From positions 62,001 to 126,000 of the forward strand of contig JAAFJM010000006.1 in NCBI GenBank assembly GCA_013298895.1: a stretch of 64,000 nt of DNA, read 5' to 3'. The stretch comes from Bacteroidota bacterium. Its GTDB lineage: Bacteria; Bacteroidota; Bacteroidia; UKL13-3. Of the stretch, positions 20,081 through 29,830 are shown piece by piece (positions within the stretch are counted from its first letter, which is position 1; every line of letters starts with the position of its first letter). The position numbers and the translations under genes are program-made. The notes beneath the pieces were generated by a model that was given only the letters and a program-made list of their open reading frames with translations, made no database searches and was not told where the DNA came from.

Positions 20081-21241
20081 ATGATTCAGAGGGTAGCTTC
20101 AACTAAAATAAAACAACTGGCTAAGAAATTTCCAGCTATTGGTTTACTTGGTCCTAGGCAATCGGGTAAAACTACTTTGGCTAAAGAATTATTCCCTAAA
20201 AAGCCATACATTAGTTTCGAAAATCAGGATAATGTAATATTAGCCATGAGCGATCCTCGTGCATTTTTAACTAAGTATAAAACAGGTGCCATTTTCGATG
20301 AAATACAGCGTGTACCTAAATTGCTTTCATACATGCAAGGCGTGATAGACTCACAACCTAATAAAGTGGGTTTATTTGTAATTACAGGCTCGCAAAATCT
20401 ATTATTATTAGAAAGTGTTTCCCAAACATTAGCAGGTCGTATTGCATTTATTCATTTATTGCCATTTAGTATTGCGGAATTGGCTACCAGCAAATTTTCA
20501 ACTCAAAGTTTAAATAAGTTGATTTTGAATGGTGGCTATCCACGTTTGTATGATAAAAAAATTAGCCCTCCTGATTTTTATCCCAACTACTTACTCACTT
20601 ACGTAGAACGAGATGTAAGGCAAATAAAGAATATTGCCAATTTGAGTTTGTTTCAAAGATTTTTGAAAATTTGCGCAACCCGTGTTGGGCAAGAAATAAA
20701 TTACACATCAATAGGCAACGATACTGGAGTTGACCAAAAAACAGTAATGAGTTGGTTTGGAATTTTAGAAGCTAGTTTTATTGCATTTAGGTTGCAGCCA
20801 TTTTATAATAATTTAGGCAAACGCATTACCCAAATGCCAAAACTTTATTTTTACGATACAGGTTTATGTTGTTCATTGCTCGAAATTGACAACGAATCTC
20901 ACGTAAACACCCATCCACTGCGTGGCTCATTGTTTGAAAACTTAATTATTTTGGAATTACTAAAAAAACGATTGAACAACGGACAACGAAGTAATTTGTA
21001 TTATTGGAGAGAACGTTCAGGGATTGAAATTGATATTTTAATGGAGCAAGCATCGCAAATTGTGCCAGTTGAAATAAAAACTGCCACTACGTTTAATAGT
21101 GATTTTTTGAAGGGAATTAATTATTGGAAAAAGTTAAATCCATCAATCAAAAATTCATATTTGGTTTACACTGGAAAGGCCTCAGCAATTGATAATACTG
21201 ATATTCTAAACTGGAAACAAATTATAGATATAAAAAATTAG
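20081..21241 (+). CDS. AAA_14/DUF4143 ATP-binding protein with PD-(D/E)XK-like C-terminal region
   Basis: AIGLLGPRQSGKTTLAKELF (Walker A); GAIFDEIQRVP (Walker B); GIEIDILMEQASQIVPVEIKTATTFN C-terminal D...ExK motif. Confidence 0.92.
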   Translation: MIQRVASTKIKQLAKKFPAIGLLGPRQSGKTTLAKELFPKKPYISFENQDNVILAMSDPRAFLTKYKTGAIFDEIQRVPKLLSYMQGVIDSQPNKVGLFVITGSQNLLLLESVSQTLAGRIAFIHLLPFSIAELATSKFSTQSLNKLILNGGYPRLYDKKISPPDFYPNYLLTYVERDVRQIKNIANLSLFQRFLKICATRVGQEINYTSIGNDTGVDQKTVMSWFGILEASFIAFRLQPFYNNLGKRITQMPKLYFYDTGLCCSLLEIDNESHVNTHPLRGSLFENLIILELLKKRLNNGQRSNLYYWRERSGIEIDILMEQASQIVPVEIKTATTFNSDFLKGINYWKKLNPSIKNSYLVYTGKASAIDNTDILNWKQIIDIKN

Positions 21242-21263
21242 TGTAATTTATTTTTGAATCAAC

Positions 21264-21302
21264 TTTTGTCAAATACGGAATCTGATTCCGTATTTGACAA
21301 AA
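21264..21302. repeat. Palindrome, right copy flanking the DUF4143 ATPase
   Basis: TTTTGTCAAATACGGAAT-CTG-ATTCCGTATTTGACAAAA: 18-bp perfect arms, 3-nt centre. Confidence 0.95.
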
Positions 21303-21395
21303 ATTATTATAAGCGTGAAATTTTGGATTTATAATTTATTTGATGAAATTCTTCAGTTTTAATAAAAATCAATTAAAGTTTATTTTATTTACAAC

Positions 21396-21887
21396 ATGAA
21401 AAAACTATTCTTTCTTTTAGCCTTTTTCTCTTTTCAGTTTGTAAAAGCACAAACTAGTGATTCCATCTATGTTCAGGTACAAGTTGCTCCCGAATATCCG
21501 GGTGGTGAAAATGCCATGTATGAATTTATTAGTAAAAATGTTACTTATCCAGTCAAAGAAAAAGAAAATGGTATTACTGGGAGAGTCGCTGTTAGATTTG
21601 CGGTAATGCAAGATGGGAGCATTAACAATATTGAAATTCTAACTAAAACTCCAGAAGGCTTTAATCAGGAAGTTATTAGAGTTGTTAAATTAATGCCCAA
21701 ATGGAAGCCAGGTATTCAAGATGGAAGAGCAGTTCCTGTATACTTCACTTTGCCAGTTTCTTTTCAGTTAGACGATAATACCAAACCCATTAAACCTAAA
21801 TCGCGAGACAAGGCAAATGTTGTTGGCTTCTTTGGAATTGCCTTCGGAATTGTTATTGGAATATTAATTTACAAACTTGTTAGGTAA
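21396..21887 (+). CDS. Small TonB C-terminal-domain protein with signal peptide and C-terminal TM helix
   Basis: YPGGENAMYEFISKNVTYP...GITGRVAVRFAVMQDGSINNIEIL...MPKWKPGIQDGRAVPVYFTLPVSFQL; C-terminal VVGFFGIAFGIVIGILIYKLVR. Confidence 0.85.
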   Translation: MKKLFFLLAFFSFQFVKAQTSDSIYVQVQVAPEYPGGENAMYEFISKNVTYPVKEKENGITGRVAVRFAVMQDGSINNIEILTKTPEGFNQEVIRVVKLMPKWKPGIQDGRAVPVYFTLPVSFQLDDNTKPIKPKSRDKANVVGFFGIAFGIVIGILIYKLVR

Positions 21888-22026
21888 TTCATTTTAACAA
21901 ATTATTCTCATTTCTTTTCCACACGCTTTATAGTTTGCGGGCAATAATTATCTTTGCCCAATTTTAAGCAGTTCCATTTTAGAACCTCGCTTTAGATTGC
22001 TCCATTCAATCAACAAATTATAAAAA

Positions 22027-24846
22027 ATGCCTAAAGATACCAGCCTTAAATCAGTACTTATTATTGGAAGTGGACCTATTATTATTGGTCAAGCATGCGA
22101 ATTTGATTATTCGGGAAGCCAAGCCGCTCGTTCATTAAAAGAAGAAGGAATTGAAGTTACCTTAATTAACTCCAACCCTGCTACTATTATGACAGATAAG
22201 GTTACAGCAGATAATGTGTACTTATTACCATTAACAGTTGAAAGTATTGAACAAATTTTAAAAGAGCGCCACATTGATGCAGTTTTACCAACTATGGGAG
22301 GTCAAACAGCGTTAAATTTAGCTATTGAAGCCGATGAAATTGGGCTTTGGGCAAAATACAATGTGCGCATGATTGGGGTTGATATTGATGCCATTAACAC
22401 TACCGAAAACCGCGAGTTATTCCGCCAAAAAATGATCGACATTGGGGTGCCCGTTGCACAATCAAAAGTGGCAAACTCATTTTTAGAAGGAAAAGAAATT
22501 GCACAAACAATTGGTTTTCCGTTAGTTATACGCCCTTCATTTACATTAGGTGGAACAGGTGGAGGATTTGTACTTGATAAATCGGAATTAGATGCTGCTT
22601 TAAAACGTGGTTTGGAAGCTTCGCCAACTCACGAGGTGTTGGTTGAAAAAGCATTATTTGGTTGGCAAGAATATGAATTAGAGTTATTGCGCGATAAAAA
22701 TAATAACGTAACAGTAATTTGTACCATTGAAAATTTTGACCCAATGGGAATTCATACTGGTGATTCAATTACAGTGGCTCCAGCCATGACATTGAGTGAC
22801 AGTACTTACCAACGCATGCGCGATATGGCTATACACATGATGCGCAGTATAGGAAACTTTACAGGTGGATGTAATGTTCAATTTGCTGTAAACCCTGAAG
22901 ACGAGCAAATTATATCCGTTGAAATTAACCCTCGTGTTTCGCGTTCATCGGCATTAGCAAGTAAAGCAACTGGTTATCCAATTGCAAAAATTGCAGCTAA
23001 ATTGGCAATTGGTTATCATTTAGATGAACTAAAAAACCCTGTAACAAAAACTACTTCAGCATTTTTTGAACCTGCCATTGATTATGTTATTGTAAAAGTA
23101 CCACGTTGGAACTTTGATAAATTTAAAGGTGCTGATAAAACTTTAGGCTTACAAATGAAATCGGTAGGCGAAACCATGGGAATTGGCAGAACATTTACCG
23201 AGGCACTACAAAAAGCCATTCAATCGTTAGAAATTAAACGCAATGGTTTAGGTGCCGATGGATACGAACAAAAGAAATTAGAGGATATAGTTGACAAATT
23301 AAAAAACCCAAGTTGGGATAGAATATTTGCAGTAAAAGATGCCTTGAGTTTAGGGGTTCCTATTTCATCGGTAGAGAAAATGACGCGTATTAGCCGTTGG
23401 TTCTTAAACCAAATTAGCGATATGGTGCATTTAGAAAATACAGCCAAACGTTTTAACGTAACCAATATGCCTAAAGAGGTAATGATTGAGTTAAAACAAA
23501 AAGGATATAGCGATGCGCAAATAGCACATTTATTAGGCGGAAATACTGTAGAAGATGATGTTTGGAACTTGCGCACGCAAATGAATGTGAAGCGTGTTTA
23601 TAAAATGGTAGATACTTGTGCTGCCGAGTTTCCATCGCCAACCAACTATTTTTACTCAAGCTTTGACCAAGAAGACGAAAGCATAGTTAGTGATAAAAAG
23701 AAAGTAATTGTTTTAGGTTCAGGACCTAATAGAATTGGCCAAGGAATTGAATTTGATTATTGCTGCGTTCATGGACTTTTAGCTTCAAAGGAATGTGGTT
23801 ATGAAGCAATCATGATTAACTGTAATCCAGAAACAGTTTCAACCGACTTTGACATGGCTGACAAATTATATTTCGAGCCAATTTTCTGGGAACACATCCG
23901 CGAGATTATAGAAAAAGAAAAACCAGAAGGTGTAATTGTTCAATTAGGAGGTCAAACTGCACTTAAATTAGCTCGTAAATTACATGAACATGGTATCAAA
24001 ATTATAGGAACCAGTTTCCCTGATATGGATTTATCGGAAGATAGAGGTTCTTTCTCAGATTTATTAAAAGAATTAGATATTCCTTATCCAAATTATGGTG
24101 TGGCCGAAGATGCTGACGAAGCCATTGCGGTTGCAAAATTAGTAGGTTACCCGGTTTTGGTTCGCCCAAGTTATGTATTAGGCGGACAAGGAATGAAAAT
24201 TGTAATCAATGATGAGGATTTGGAAAAAGCTGTAATTGATTTATTGGGCGATTTACCTGGAAACCGTGTATTAATTGATCATTTTTTAGATAGAGCAGAA
24301 GAAGCAGAAATTGATTTGATTTGCGATGGTGAAACTGTTCATATTATAGGAATGATGGAACACATAGAACCTGCTGGTATTCATAGTGGTGATTCAAGTG
24401 CGGTATTACCTCCATTTAGCTTGAGCGAAAATGTTCAAAAACAAATGGAAGATATTGCCACTAAACTAGCCTTTAAAATGAATATTAGAGGTTTGATGAA
24501 TATGCAATTTGCCATTAAAAACGAAAAGGTGTATGTAATTGAAGCTAATCCTCGCTCTAGTAGAACCGTTCCGTTTATAGCCAAAGCTTATGGAATAGCA
24601 TATGTAAATATTGCTACTAAAATAATGTTAGGCCAAAATAAATTAACAGACTTTACTTTTGAAAGAAAGCTTACTGGTTACGCAATAAAAGAGCCAGTAT
24701 TTTCGTTCAATAAATTCCCGAATGTGAATAAGGAATTAGGCCCTGAGATGAAAAGTACCGGAGAAGCCATTAGATTTATAAAAGATTTGAACGACCCTCA
24801 TTTCCGCCAATTAAGAAGTGAGAAGAGCATGTTCTTAAGTAAATAA
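22027..24846 (+). CDS. carB: Carbamoyl-phosphate synthase large subunit (short form without MGS domain)
   Basis: VLIIGSGPIIIGQACEFDYSGSQAARSLKEEG; second half VLGSGPNRIGQGIEFDYCCVH; ends shortly after ELGPEMKSTGEAIRF. Confidence 0.97.
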   Translation: MPKDTSLKSVLIIGSGPIIIGQACEFDYSGSQAARSLKEEGIEVTLINSNPATIMTDKVTADNVYLLPLTVESIEQILKERHIDAVLPTMGGQTALNLAIEADEIGLWAKYNVRMIGVDIDAINTTENRELFRQKMIDIGVPVAQSKVANSFLEGKEIAQTIGFPLVIRPSFTLGGTGGGFVLDKSELDAALKRGLEASPTHEVLVEKALFGWQEYELELLRDKNNNVTVICTIENFDPMGIHTGDSITVAPAMTLSDSTYQRMRDMAIHMMRSIGNFTGGCNVQFAVNPEDEQIISVEINPRVSRSSALASKATGYPIAKIAAKLAIGYHLDELKNPVTKTTSAFFEPAIDYVIVKVPRWNFDKFKGADKTLGLQMKSVGETMGIGRTFTEALQKAIQSLEIKRNGLGADGYEQKKLEDIVDKLKNPSWDRIFAVKDALSLGVPISSVEKMTRISRWFLNQISDMVHLENTAKRFNVTNMPKEVMIELKQKGYSDAQIAHLLGGNTVEDDVWNLRTQMNVKRVYKMVDTCAAEFPSPTNYFYSSFDQEDESIVSDKKKVIVLGSGPNRIGQGIEFDYCCVHGLLASKECGYEAIMINCNPETVSTDFDMADKLYFEPIFWEHIREIIEKEKPEGVIVQLGGQTALKLARKLHEHGIKIIGTSFPDMDLSEDRGSFSDLLKELDIPYPNYGVAEDADEAIAVAKLVGYPVLVRPSYVLGGQGMKIVINDEDLEKAVIDLLGDLPGNRVLIDHFLDRAEEAEIDLICDGETVHIIGMMEHIEPAGIHSGDSSAVLPPFSLSENVQKQMEDIATKLAFKMNIRGLMNMQFAIKNEKVYVIEANPRSSRTVPFIAKAYGIAYVNIATKIMLGQNKLTDFTFERKLTGYAIKEPVFSFNKFPNVNKELGPEMKSTGEAIRFIKDLNDPHFRQLRSEKSMFLSK

Positions 24847-24886
24847 AAAACAAAAAGCCACTTTTAAAAAGTGGCTTTTTGTTTTT
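24847..24886. terminator. Bidirectional terminator shared by carB (+) and the phosphohexomutase (-)
   Basis: AAAAAGCCACTTTTTAAAAAGTGGCTTTTT. Confidence 0.88.
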
Positions 24887-24887
24887 A

Positions 24888-26291
24888 TTAAGCTAATAAA
24901 ACTGCTTTGGTTGCATCTAATATGGCAGTAGCTTTATCGTTAGTGCTCGATTCGCTGTATACACGCAATACAGGTTCGGTTCCACTAGCACGAATCATAA
25001 CCCATTCGCCATTTCCTAAATGGAATTTAAATCCATCTAAGTCTTCGGTTTTTTCTATTTTATAGTTTCCAAACTGTGTGTATTTTCCTGCTTTGCAATT
25101 AGCCAAAACAGTTTGTTTAATTTCTTCGGTTATGTGTAAGTCAATTCTGCCCATTGCAAAACTTCCTACTACGTCATAAACTTCTTGAATTAATTCGTCT
25201 AAGGTTTTGCCAGTTTTAGCCATAAATTCCCAAAGGGTTAAGCCAATCCAAATACCATCACGCTCAGGAATAAAGCCTTTAATAGCAATTCCACCACTTT
25301 CCTCGCCACCTACTAATACATTTTCAGTAACCATTTTTTCGCAAATATATTTAAACCCAATTTTGGTAATTTCGACTGGCAAACCATAAGCTTCGGCTAG
25401 TTTGGTAATTTTTGAAGTAGCACTAAAAGTAGTAATTACTTTACCATCCATACCTTTGTATTTATGCAAGTAATGAACCAATAAAAGTATAATATGGTGC
25501 GAATCTACAAACTCACCTTTGCCGTTGTATAAACCGATTCTATCAGCATCCCCATCAGTTACCAAGCCGCAGTCAATTTCTTCGCTAATGCGAATTAACT
25601 CACTGAACTCAGTTAAATTTTTATGGATAGGTTCAGGAGCTTGTCCATCAAAACCAGGGTTATAATCGCAATGCAACATGGTAATTTCAGGAAAAACCCT
25701 ACGCATTACATTTTGTCCTGCACCATACATGGCATCGTAAGCAAATTCAAACTTGCTTTCTTTTATAAGTTTTAAATCAAATTTGCTTTCTACCTCGTTT
25801 ACATACATGGTTTCAAGGTCGGCATAAGTTACCATGCCTTCGCTTACCAAAGTATCAATACTTTTTAAAGGTAAACTAAATATTTCTGGAATTGCATTTT
25901 CAACTGCATCAATCACAGCAGGGCTGCTTGGTCCTCCATAATGTGCTTTTAGTTTAAAACCATTATAAGCCGGTGGATTATGACTAGCAGTAATAATTAC
26001 TCCTAATGCTGCGCCATGTTTTACAGCACCTAAACTAATCATAGGTGTGCTCACAAAACCTTTAGCCATTATTACTTTAATGCCATTGGCACATAAAACT
26101 TTTGCGGTAGTTTCAGCAAAAAGCTCACCTGCAAAACGGCAATCGTGGCCTAACACTACGGTTAAATTATTAGCAAAATTTGCTTTAACATATTCAGCTG
26201 TTCCTTGTGCTACACGCTTTACATTTTCAACAGTAAATTCATCGGCTATAATACCTCGCCAACCGTCAGTTCCAAATTTTATTATGTACAT
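24888..26291 (-). CDS. Phosphoglucomutase/phosphomannomutase family protein
   Basis: IKFGTDGWRGIIADEFT; ITASHNPPAYNGFK; TDGDADRIGL; RASGTEPVLRVYSE. Confidence 0.93.
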   Translation of the reverse strand: MYIIKFGTDGWRGIIADEFTVENVKRVAQGTAEYVKANFANNLTVVLGHDCRFAGELFAETTAKVLCANGIKVIMAKGFVSTPMISLGAVKHGAALGVIITASHNPPAYNGFKLKAHYGGPSSPAVIDAVENAIPEIFSLPLKSIDTLVSEGMVTYADLETMYVNEVESKFDLKLIKESKFEFAYDAMYGAGQNVMRRVFPEITMLHCDYNPGFDGQAPEPIHKNLTEFSELIRISEEIDCGLVTDGDADRIGLYNGKGEFVDSHHIILLLVHYLHKYKGMDGKVITTFSATSKITKLAEAYGLPVEITKIGFKYICEKMVTENVLVGGEESGGIAIKGFIPERDGIWIGLTLWEFMAKTGKTLDELIQEVYDVVGSFAMGRIDLHITEEIKQTVLANCKAGKYTQFGNYKIEKTEDLDGFKFHLGNGEWVMIRASGTEPVLRVYSESSTNDKATAILDATKAVLLA

Positions 26292-26351
26292 ATTTTTAAT
26301 GTTTAATTATATCACTGCAAAAAAGTAAAAAATATTACAAAATACTGCTAT

Positions 26352-26379
26352 ACATTGTCAGTTATTTTAATGACAGTGT
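26352..26379. promoter_or_regulatory. Candidate operator dyad in a divergent intergenic region
   Basis: ACATTGTCA-N10-TGACAGTGT, one mismatch between arms. Confidence 0.3.
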
Positions 26380-26457
26380 CTAATATACTAAAAAGCGGTT
26401 TTTATGTTATTCTAAATTAGTTCTAATTATTTTTTAGTATAAAATGTAAGAATAACT

Positions 26458-26465
26458 TATCTTTG
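26458..26465 (+). promoter_or_regulatory. Candidate Bacteroidetes -7 box (TATCTTTG) of the cold-shock gene
   Basis: Exact match to TAnnTTTG about 88 nt upstream of the ATG. Confidence 0.45.
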
Positions 26466-26552
26466 AAGACCTTTAATTTTTTTCTTAGCTAAGCCCTTTC
26501 AAAAGCCGTAGCCCTGTAAAACAATTTGGGGCAATAAACTTAATAATAAATA

Positions 26553-27092
26553 ATGGCCAAATCACAAGAAACTTTTAGTAAAAAAGAAAAAGAAAAATTA
26601 AAACTTAAGAAAAGAAAAGAAAAAGAGGAAAAACGTGAAGAACGTAAAGCCAATGCGGTAAAAGGTCAAAGTTTAGAAGACATGATGGCATATGTTGACG
26701 AAAATGGAAATATAACCAATACCCCTCCTGACCCCAAAAAGAGAAGAGTTGTAAATGCTGAAGATATGCTTATTGGAGTAGCAAAACAAGTGGCAGCAGA
26801 ACCTCAAGATCTTATACGTAAAGGCGTTGTTTCGTTCTTTAACGAATCAAAAGGCTATGGTTTTATTAAAGATTTAAAAACACAAGACAGCGTATTTGTG
26901 CACATAAATGGTATTTTAGATAAAGTAAAAGAAGGCGATAAAGTAACTTTTGAAACAGAAATGACTCATAAAGGGGCTAGTGCAGTAAAAGTTAAATTAG
27001 AAGTAGTAGAGAAAGTTAAACCTATTGAAAAATTAGAGGAGATAAAAACAGAAGAATTACCTATTATTAAAACTGATTCATCAGAAGCATAA
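26553..27092 (+). CDS. Cold-shock-domain protein with lysine/glutamate-rich N-terminal extension
   Basis: KGVVSFFNESKGYGFIKDLKTQDSVFVHINGI (RNP1/RNP2); charged N-terminus KKEKEKLKLKKRKEKEEKREERK. Confidence 0.9.
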   Translation: MAKSQETFSKKEKEKLKLKKRKEKEEKREERKANAVKGQSLEDMMAYVDENGNITNTPPDPKKRRVVNAEDMLIGVAKQVAAEPQDLIRKGVVSFFNESKGYGFIKDLKTQDSVFVHINGILDKVKEGDKVTFETEMTHKGASAVKVKLEVVEKVKPIEKLEEIKTEELPIIKTDSSEA

Positions 27093-27155
27093 GATAATTT
27101 AACATTTTTTAAAGATAGTAATCTTATAATTTAGTACTTAATTGCTTTGATTTTT

Positions 27156-27196
27156 CATAAAAAGCGACACTATGTTAAAGTGTCGCTTTTTTTATG
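27156..27196. terminator. Rho-independent terminator
   Basis: CATAAAAAGCGACACT-loop-AGTGTCGCTTTTTTTATG. Confidence 0.87.
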
Positions 27197-27201
27197 AAAG
27201 T

Positions 27202-28209
27202 TTAAATTCCTTTTTTCAATGCAAGAATAGAAAAATCGGTATTTACCTTTTTAATATTGTTAGTTAATTTTCCTAAGCCAGTAATTTCCATATCAACTAT
27301 ATCTCCATCTTGTAGCCATTGAGGCTTAAAGTTTTTATCATTCAATAGACCAGTGCCGTTTAATTCTAAAAAGCATCCTGTCCCCACTGTTCCGCTTCCT
27401 ATTACATCTCCAGGTAAAATATCAACGCCATAGGCGCAACGTTCTAGTATTTCGGCAAACGTCCAGTCCATATCGGCTACATTTCCCTCACTTACTAAAA
27501 CCCCATTTACCCAACATTTCATACTTAAATTGTAGGTATTGCCAACATGATTAGGCTTAGCTGGTACTTTGTATTGCTCTAGTTCGTCTGGGGTTACAAA
27601 ATATGGACCAATAACAGTTGAAAAATCTTTTCCTTTAGCCGGTCCAAGGTTTAATAACATTTCTTCCATTTGCAAAGTGCGGGCACTCATATCGTTCATA
27701 ATCATATAACCTGCAATGTATTCATCTGCTTCACTTGCTTTAATATTACGGCCCTTTTTACCAACAACAATTGCGGCTTCCAATTCAAAATCTAGCTTTT
27801 GAAAATGATCTGGCATGCAATCTATTTGGCCAGGACCTTGAATGGCATTATGATTGGTAAAATAAAATATTGGATATTGGTCAAACTCTTCAATCATTGG
27901 CACTCCACGATTTCTTCTTGCTGCTGCCACATGTTGCCTAAATGCATACCCATCTCTACAAGAGGTAGGTTGAGGAACTGGGGCTTCTAAAATAACATCC
28001 GATTCTAAGGTAAAAGGTTTTTCTACTTTACCTAATTTTATTTGAGCATCCCAGTTTTTAGCTTTTTCCATTACTTGTTCCCCTGCAAATAAAAATTTGC
28101 GCATTTTATCAGGAAAGGAAGAATCTAAATCTTTAAGTGCCCAAATTTTACCATCGTGAATAATACCTAACTGAGAGGATTTATTGTGTATATATGTAAC
28201 TAATTTCAT
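27202..28209 (-). CDS. Fumarylacetoacetate hydrolase family protein
   Basis: DFELEAAIVVGKKGRNIKASEADEYIAGYMIMNDMSARTLQ; PGDVIGSGTVGTGC. Start placed at MKLVTYIHN. Confidence 0.9.
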   Translation of the reverse strand: MKLVTYIHNKSSQLGIIHDGKIWALKDLDSSFPDKMRKFLFAGEQVMEKAKNWDAQIKLGKVEKPFTLESDVILEAPVPQPTSCRDGYAFRQHVAAARRNRGVPMIEEFDQYPIFYFTNHNAIQGPGQIDCMPDHFQKLDFELEAAIVVGKKGRNIKASEADEYIAGYMIMNDMSARTLQMEEMLLNLGPAKGKDFSTVIGPYFVTPDELEQYKVPAKPNHVGNTYNLSMKCWVNGVLVSEGNVADMDWTFAEILERCAYGVDILPGDVIGSGTVGTGCFLELNGTGLLNDKNFKPQWLQDGDIVDMEITGLGKLTNNIKKVNTDFSILALKKGI

Positions 28210-28291
28210 AAATTTTTGTACCAATTAAAAATTCAAATATAAAATCATTTAAGTGTATTAAACTACATGAATTTTATTGGGCAAAACTAAT

Positions 28292-29695
28292 TTATTCTAA
28301 AATCATATTATCGCCAAATGCAGGAATTGTAATATGTTTAAATCCTGCATCTAATAAATGTTCTTTATAGTGAACCTGCGTTGGGTATTCGCCATGTACT
28401 AAAAAAATGTTTCTAACTTTACTTTTATTTTGGCAATTTAAATATTGAATCATTTCATGGTAATCGCCATGAGCACTGTAAGAATCCATTATAACTACAT
28501 CGGCATACACTTGATGTTCTTCGCCAAATATTCTAATGGTTTTATCTCCATTGCGTAGCTTACCTCCAGTAGAATGCGGCTCAGCATAACCTACTATTAA
28601 AATAGTGTTTTTAGGATTACCAATATTATTTGCTACATGGTGTTTTATGCGTCCAGCTTCGATCATACCCGATGCAGATATAATAATACATGGTCCTTTT
28701 ATTTCGTTTAATTTTTTCGAATCCTCTACACTTTGAACATAAATAAGATTATTGAATCCAAAAGGATCATCATCTTTTTTCATGTAAGCTAATATATCTT
28801 CGTTAAAACACTCTTCATGTTCACGCATAATATTAGTGGCATTTATTGATAATGGACTATCAACATAAACAGTTATTTTGGGTAGTTTTTTAAGTGTTGC
28901 TAATTGATCAAGTGCATATACTATTTCTTGCGTTCTACCAAGGCTAAAGGCTGGAATAATTAGCTTGCCTTTTTTTACCACACAAGTGTTATGAACTACT
29001 TCTAAAAGCTGCTCTTCGCTCATGGTATTATTGCTATGTAATCTATCGCCATAAGTTGATTCAGCTATGATATAATCTGCCTGAGGAAAAGGTTGAGGGT
29101 CTTTTAAAATAGAACCGTTATAACGACCAATATCTCCAGTAAAAGTTAAATGTCTTGTTTTATGTCCTTCTTTGTATTTTAAATTAATGGCAGCACTTCC
29201 TAAAATATGGCCCGAATCGGTAAATGTTACCCAAACCTGATTACAAACTTTGTACTCGTTTCCATAGGGTACACAAATAATTTGCTTTAAAGCTTGCTCT
29301 ACATCATCAATATCATAAAGTGGTTCAAGCGGTTCTTCACCTCTTTTTATTCTTCGCTTGTTTACAAACTTTAAATCGTTTATTTGTATATGAGCACTAT
29401 CCGAAAGCATTATTTTACATAAATCTGCTGTGGCAGGTGTACAAATGATGGGGCCTGAAAAGCCTTGTTTAACCAAGTTTGGAATATTCCCTGAGTGGTC
29501 AATATGGGCGTGCGAAAGAATTAGGTAATCAATTTTACTGGCCTCAAAGCCTAAAATACGGTTTTTATCGCCTTCGCCACTTCCTTTTCCTTGAAATAAA
29601 CCACAGTCTAATAAAATATTTTTGTTATCAATAGTAGTAAGCAAATGCTTGCTGCCTGTAACAGTTTGTGCTGCTCCTAAAAATTGTATTTTCAT
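28292..29695 (-). CDS. MBL-fold metallo-hydrolase with beta-CASP and RMMBL domains (putative RNA-processing exonuclease)
   Basis: LSHAHIDHSGNIPNLV; TFTGDIGR; IIISASGMIEAGRIKHH; MDSYSAHGDYHEM; FLVHGE. Confidence 0.92.
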   Translation of the reverse strand: MKIQFLGAAQTVTGSKHLLTTIDNKNILLDCGLFQGKGSGEGDKNRILGFEASKIDYLILSHAHIDHSGNIPNLVKQGFSGPIICTPATADLCKIMLSDSAHIQINDLKFVNKRRIKRGEEPLEPLYDIDDVEQALKQIICVPYGNEYKVCNQVWVTFTDSGHILGSAAINLKYKEGHKTRHLTFTGDIGRYNGSILKDPQPFPQADYIIAESTYGDRLHSNNTMSEEQLLEVVHNTCVVKKGKLIIPAFSLGRTQEIVYALDQLATLKKLPKITVYVDSPLSINATNIMREHEECFNEDILAYMKKDDDPFGFNNLIYVQSVEDSKKLNEIKGPCIIISASGMIEAGRIKHHVANNIGNPKNTILIVGYAEPHSTGGKLRNGDKTIRIFGEEHQVYADVVIMDSYSAHGDYHEMIQYLNCQNKSKVRNIFLVHGEYPTQVHYKEHLLDAGFKHITIPAFGDNMILE

Positions 29696-29830
29696 TATAA
29701 CAAATGTAGCAATTTGAGCAAATGGCGAGAGTTAAATTTTATTGATTCGATTAATGAAAAATAATGATGTGTATTATTTTTAAAAGTAGCTCTATATTAT
29801 GGTTATATTTGCTATTGATTTTTTTAAAAC

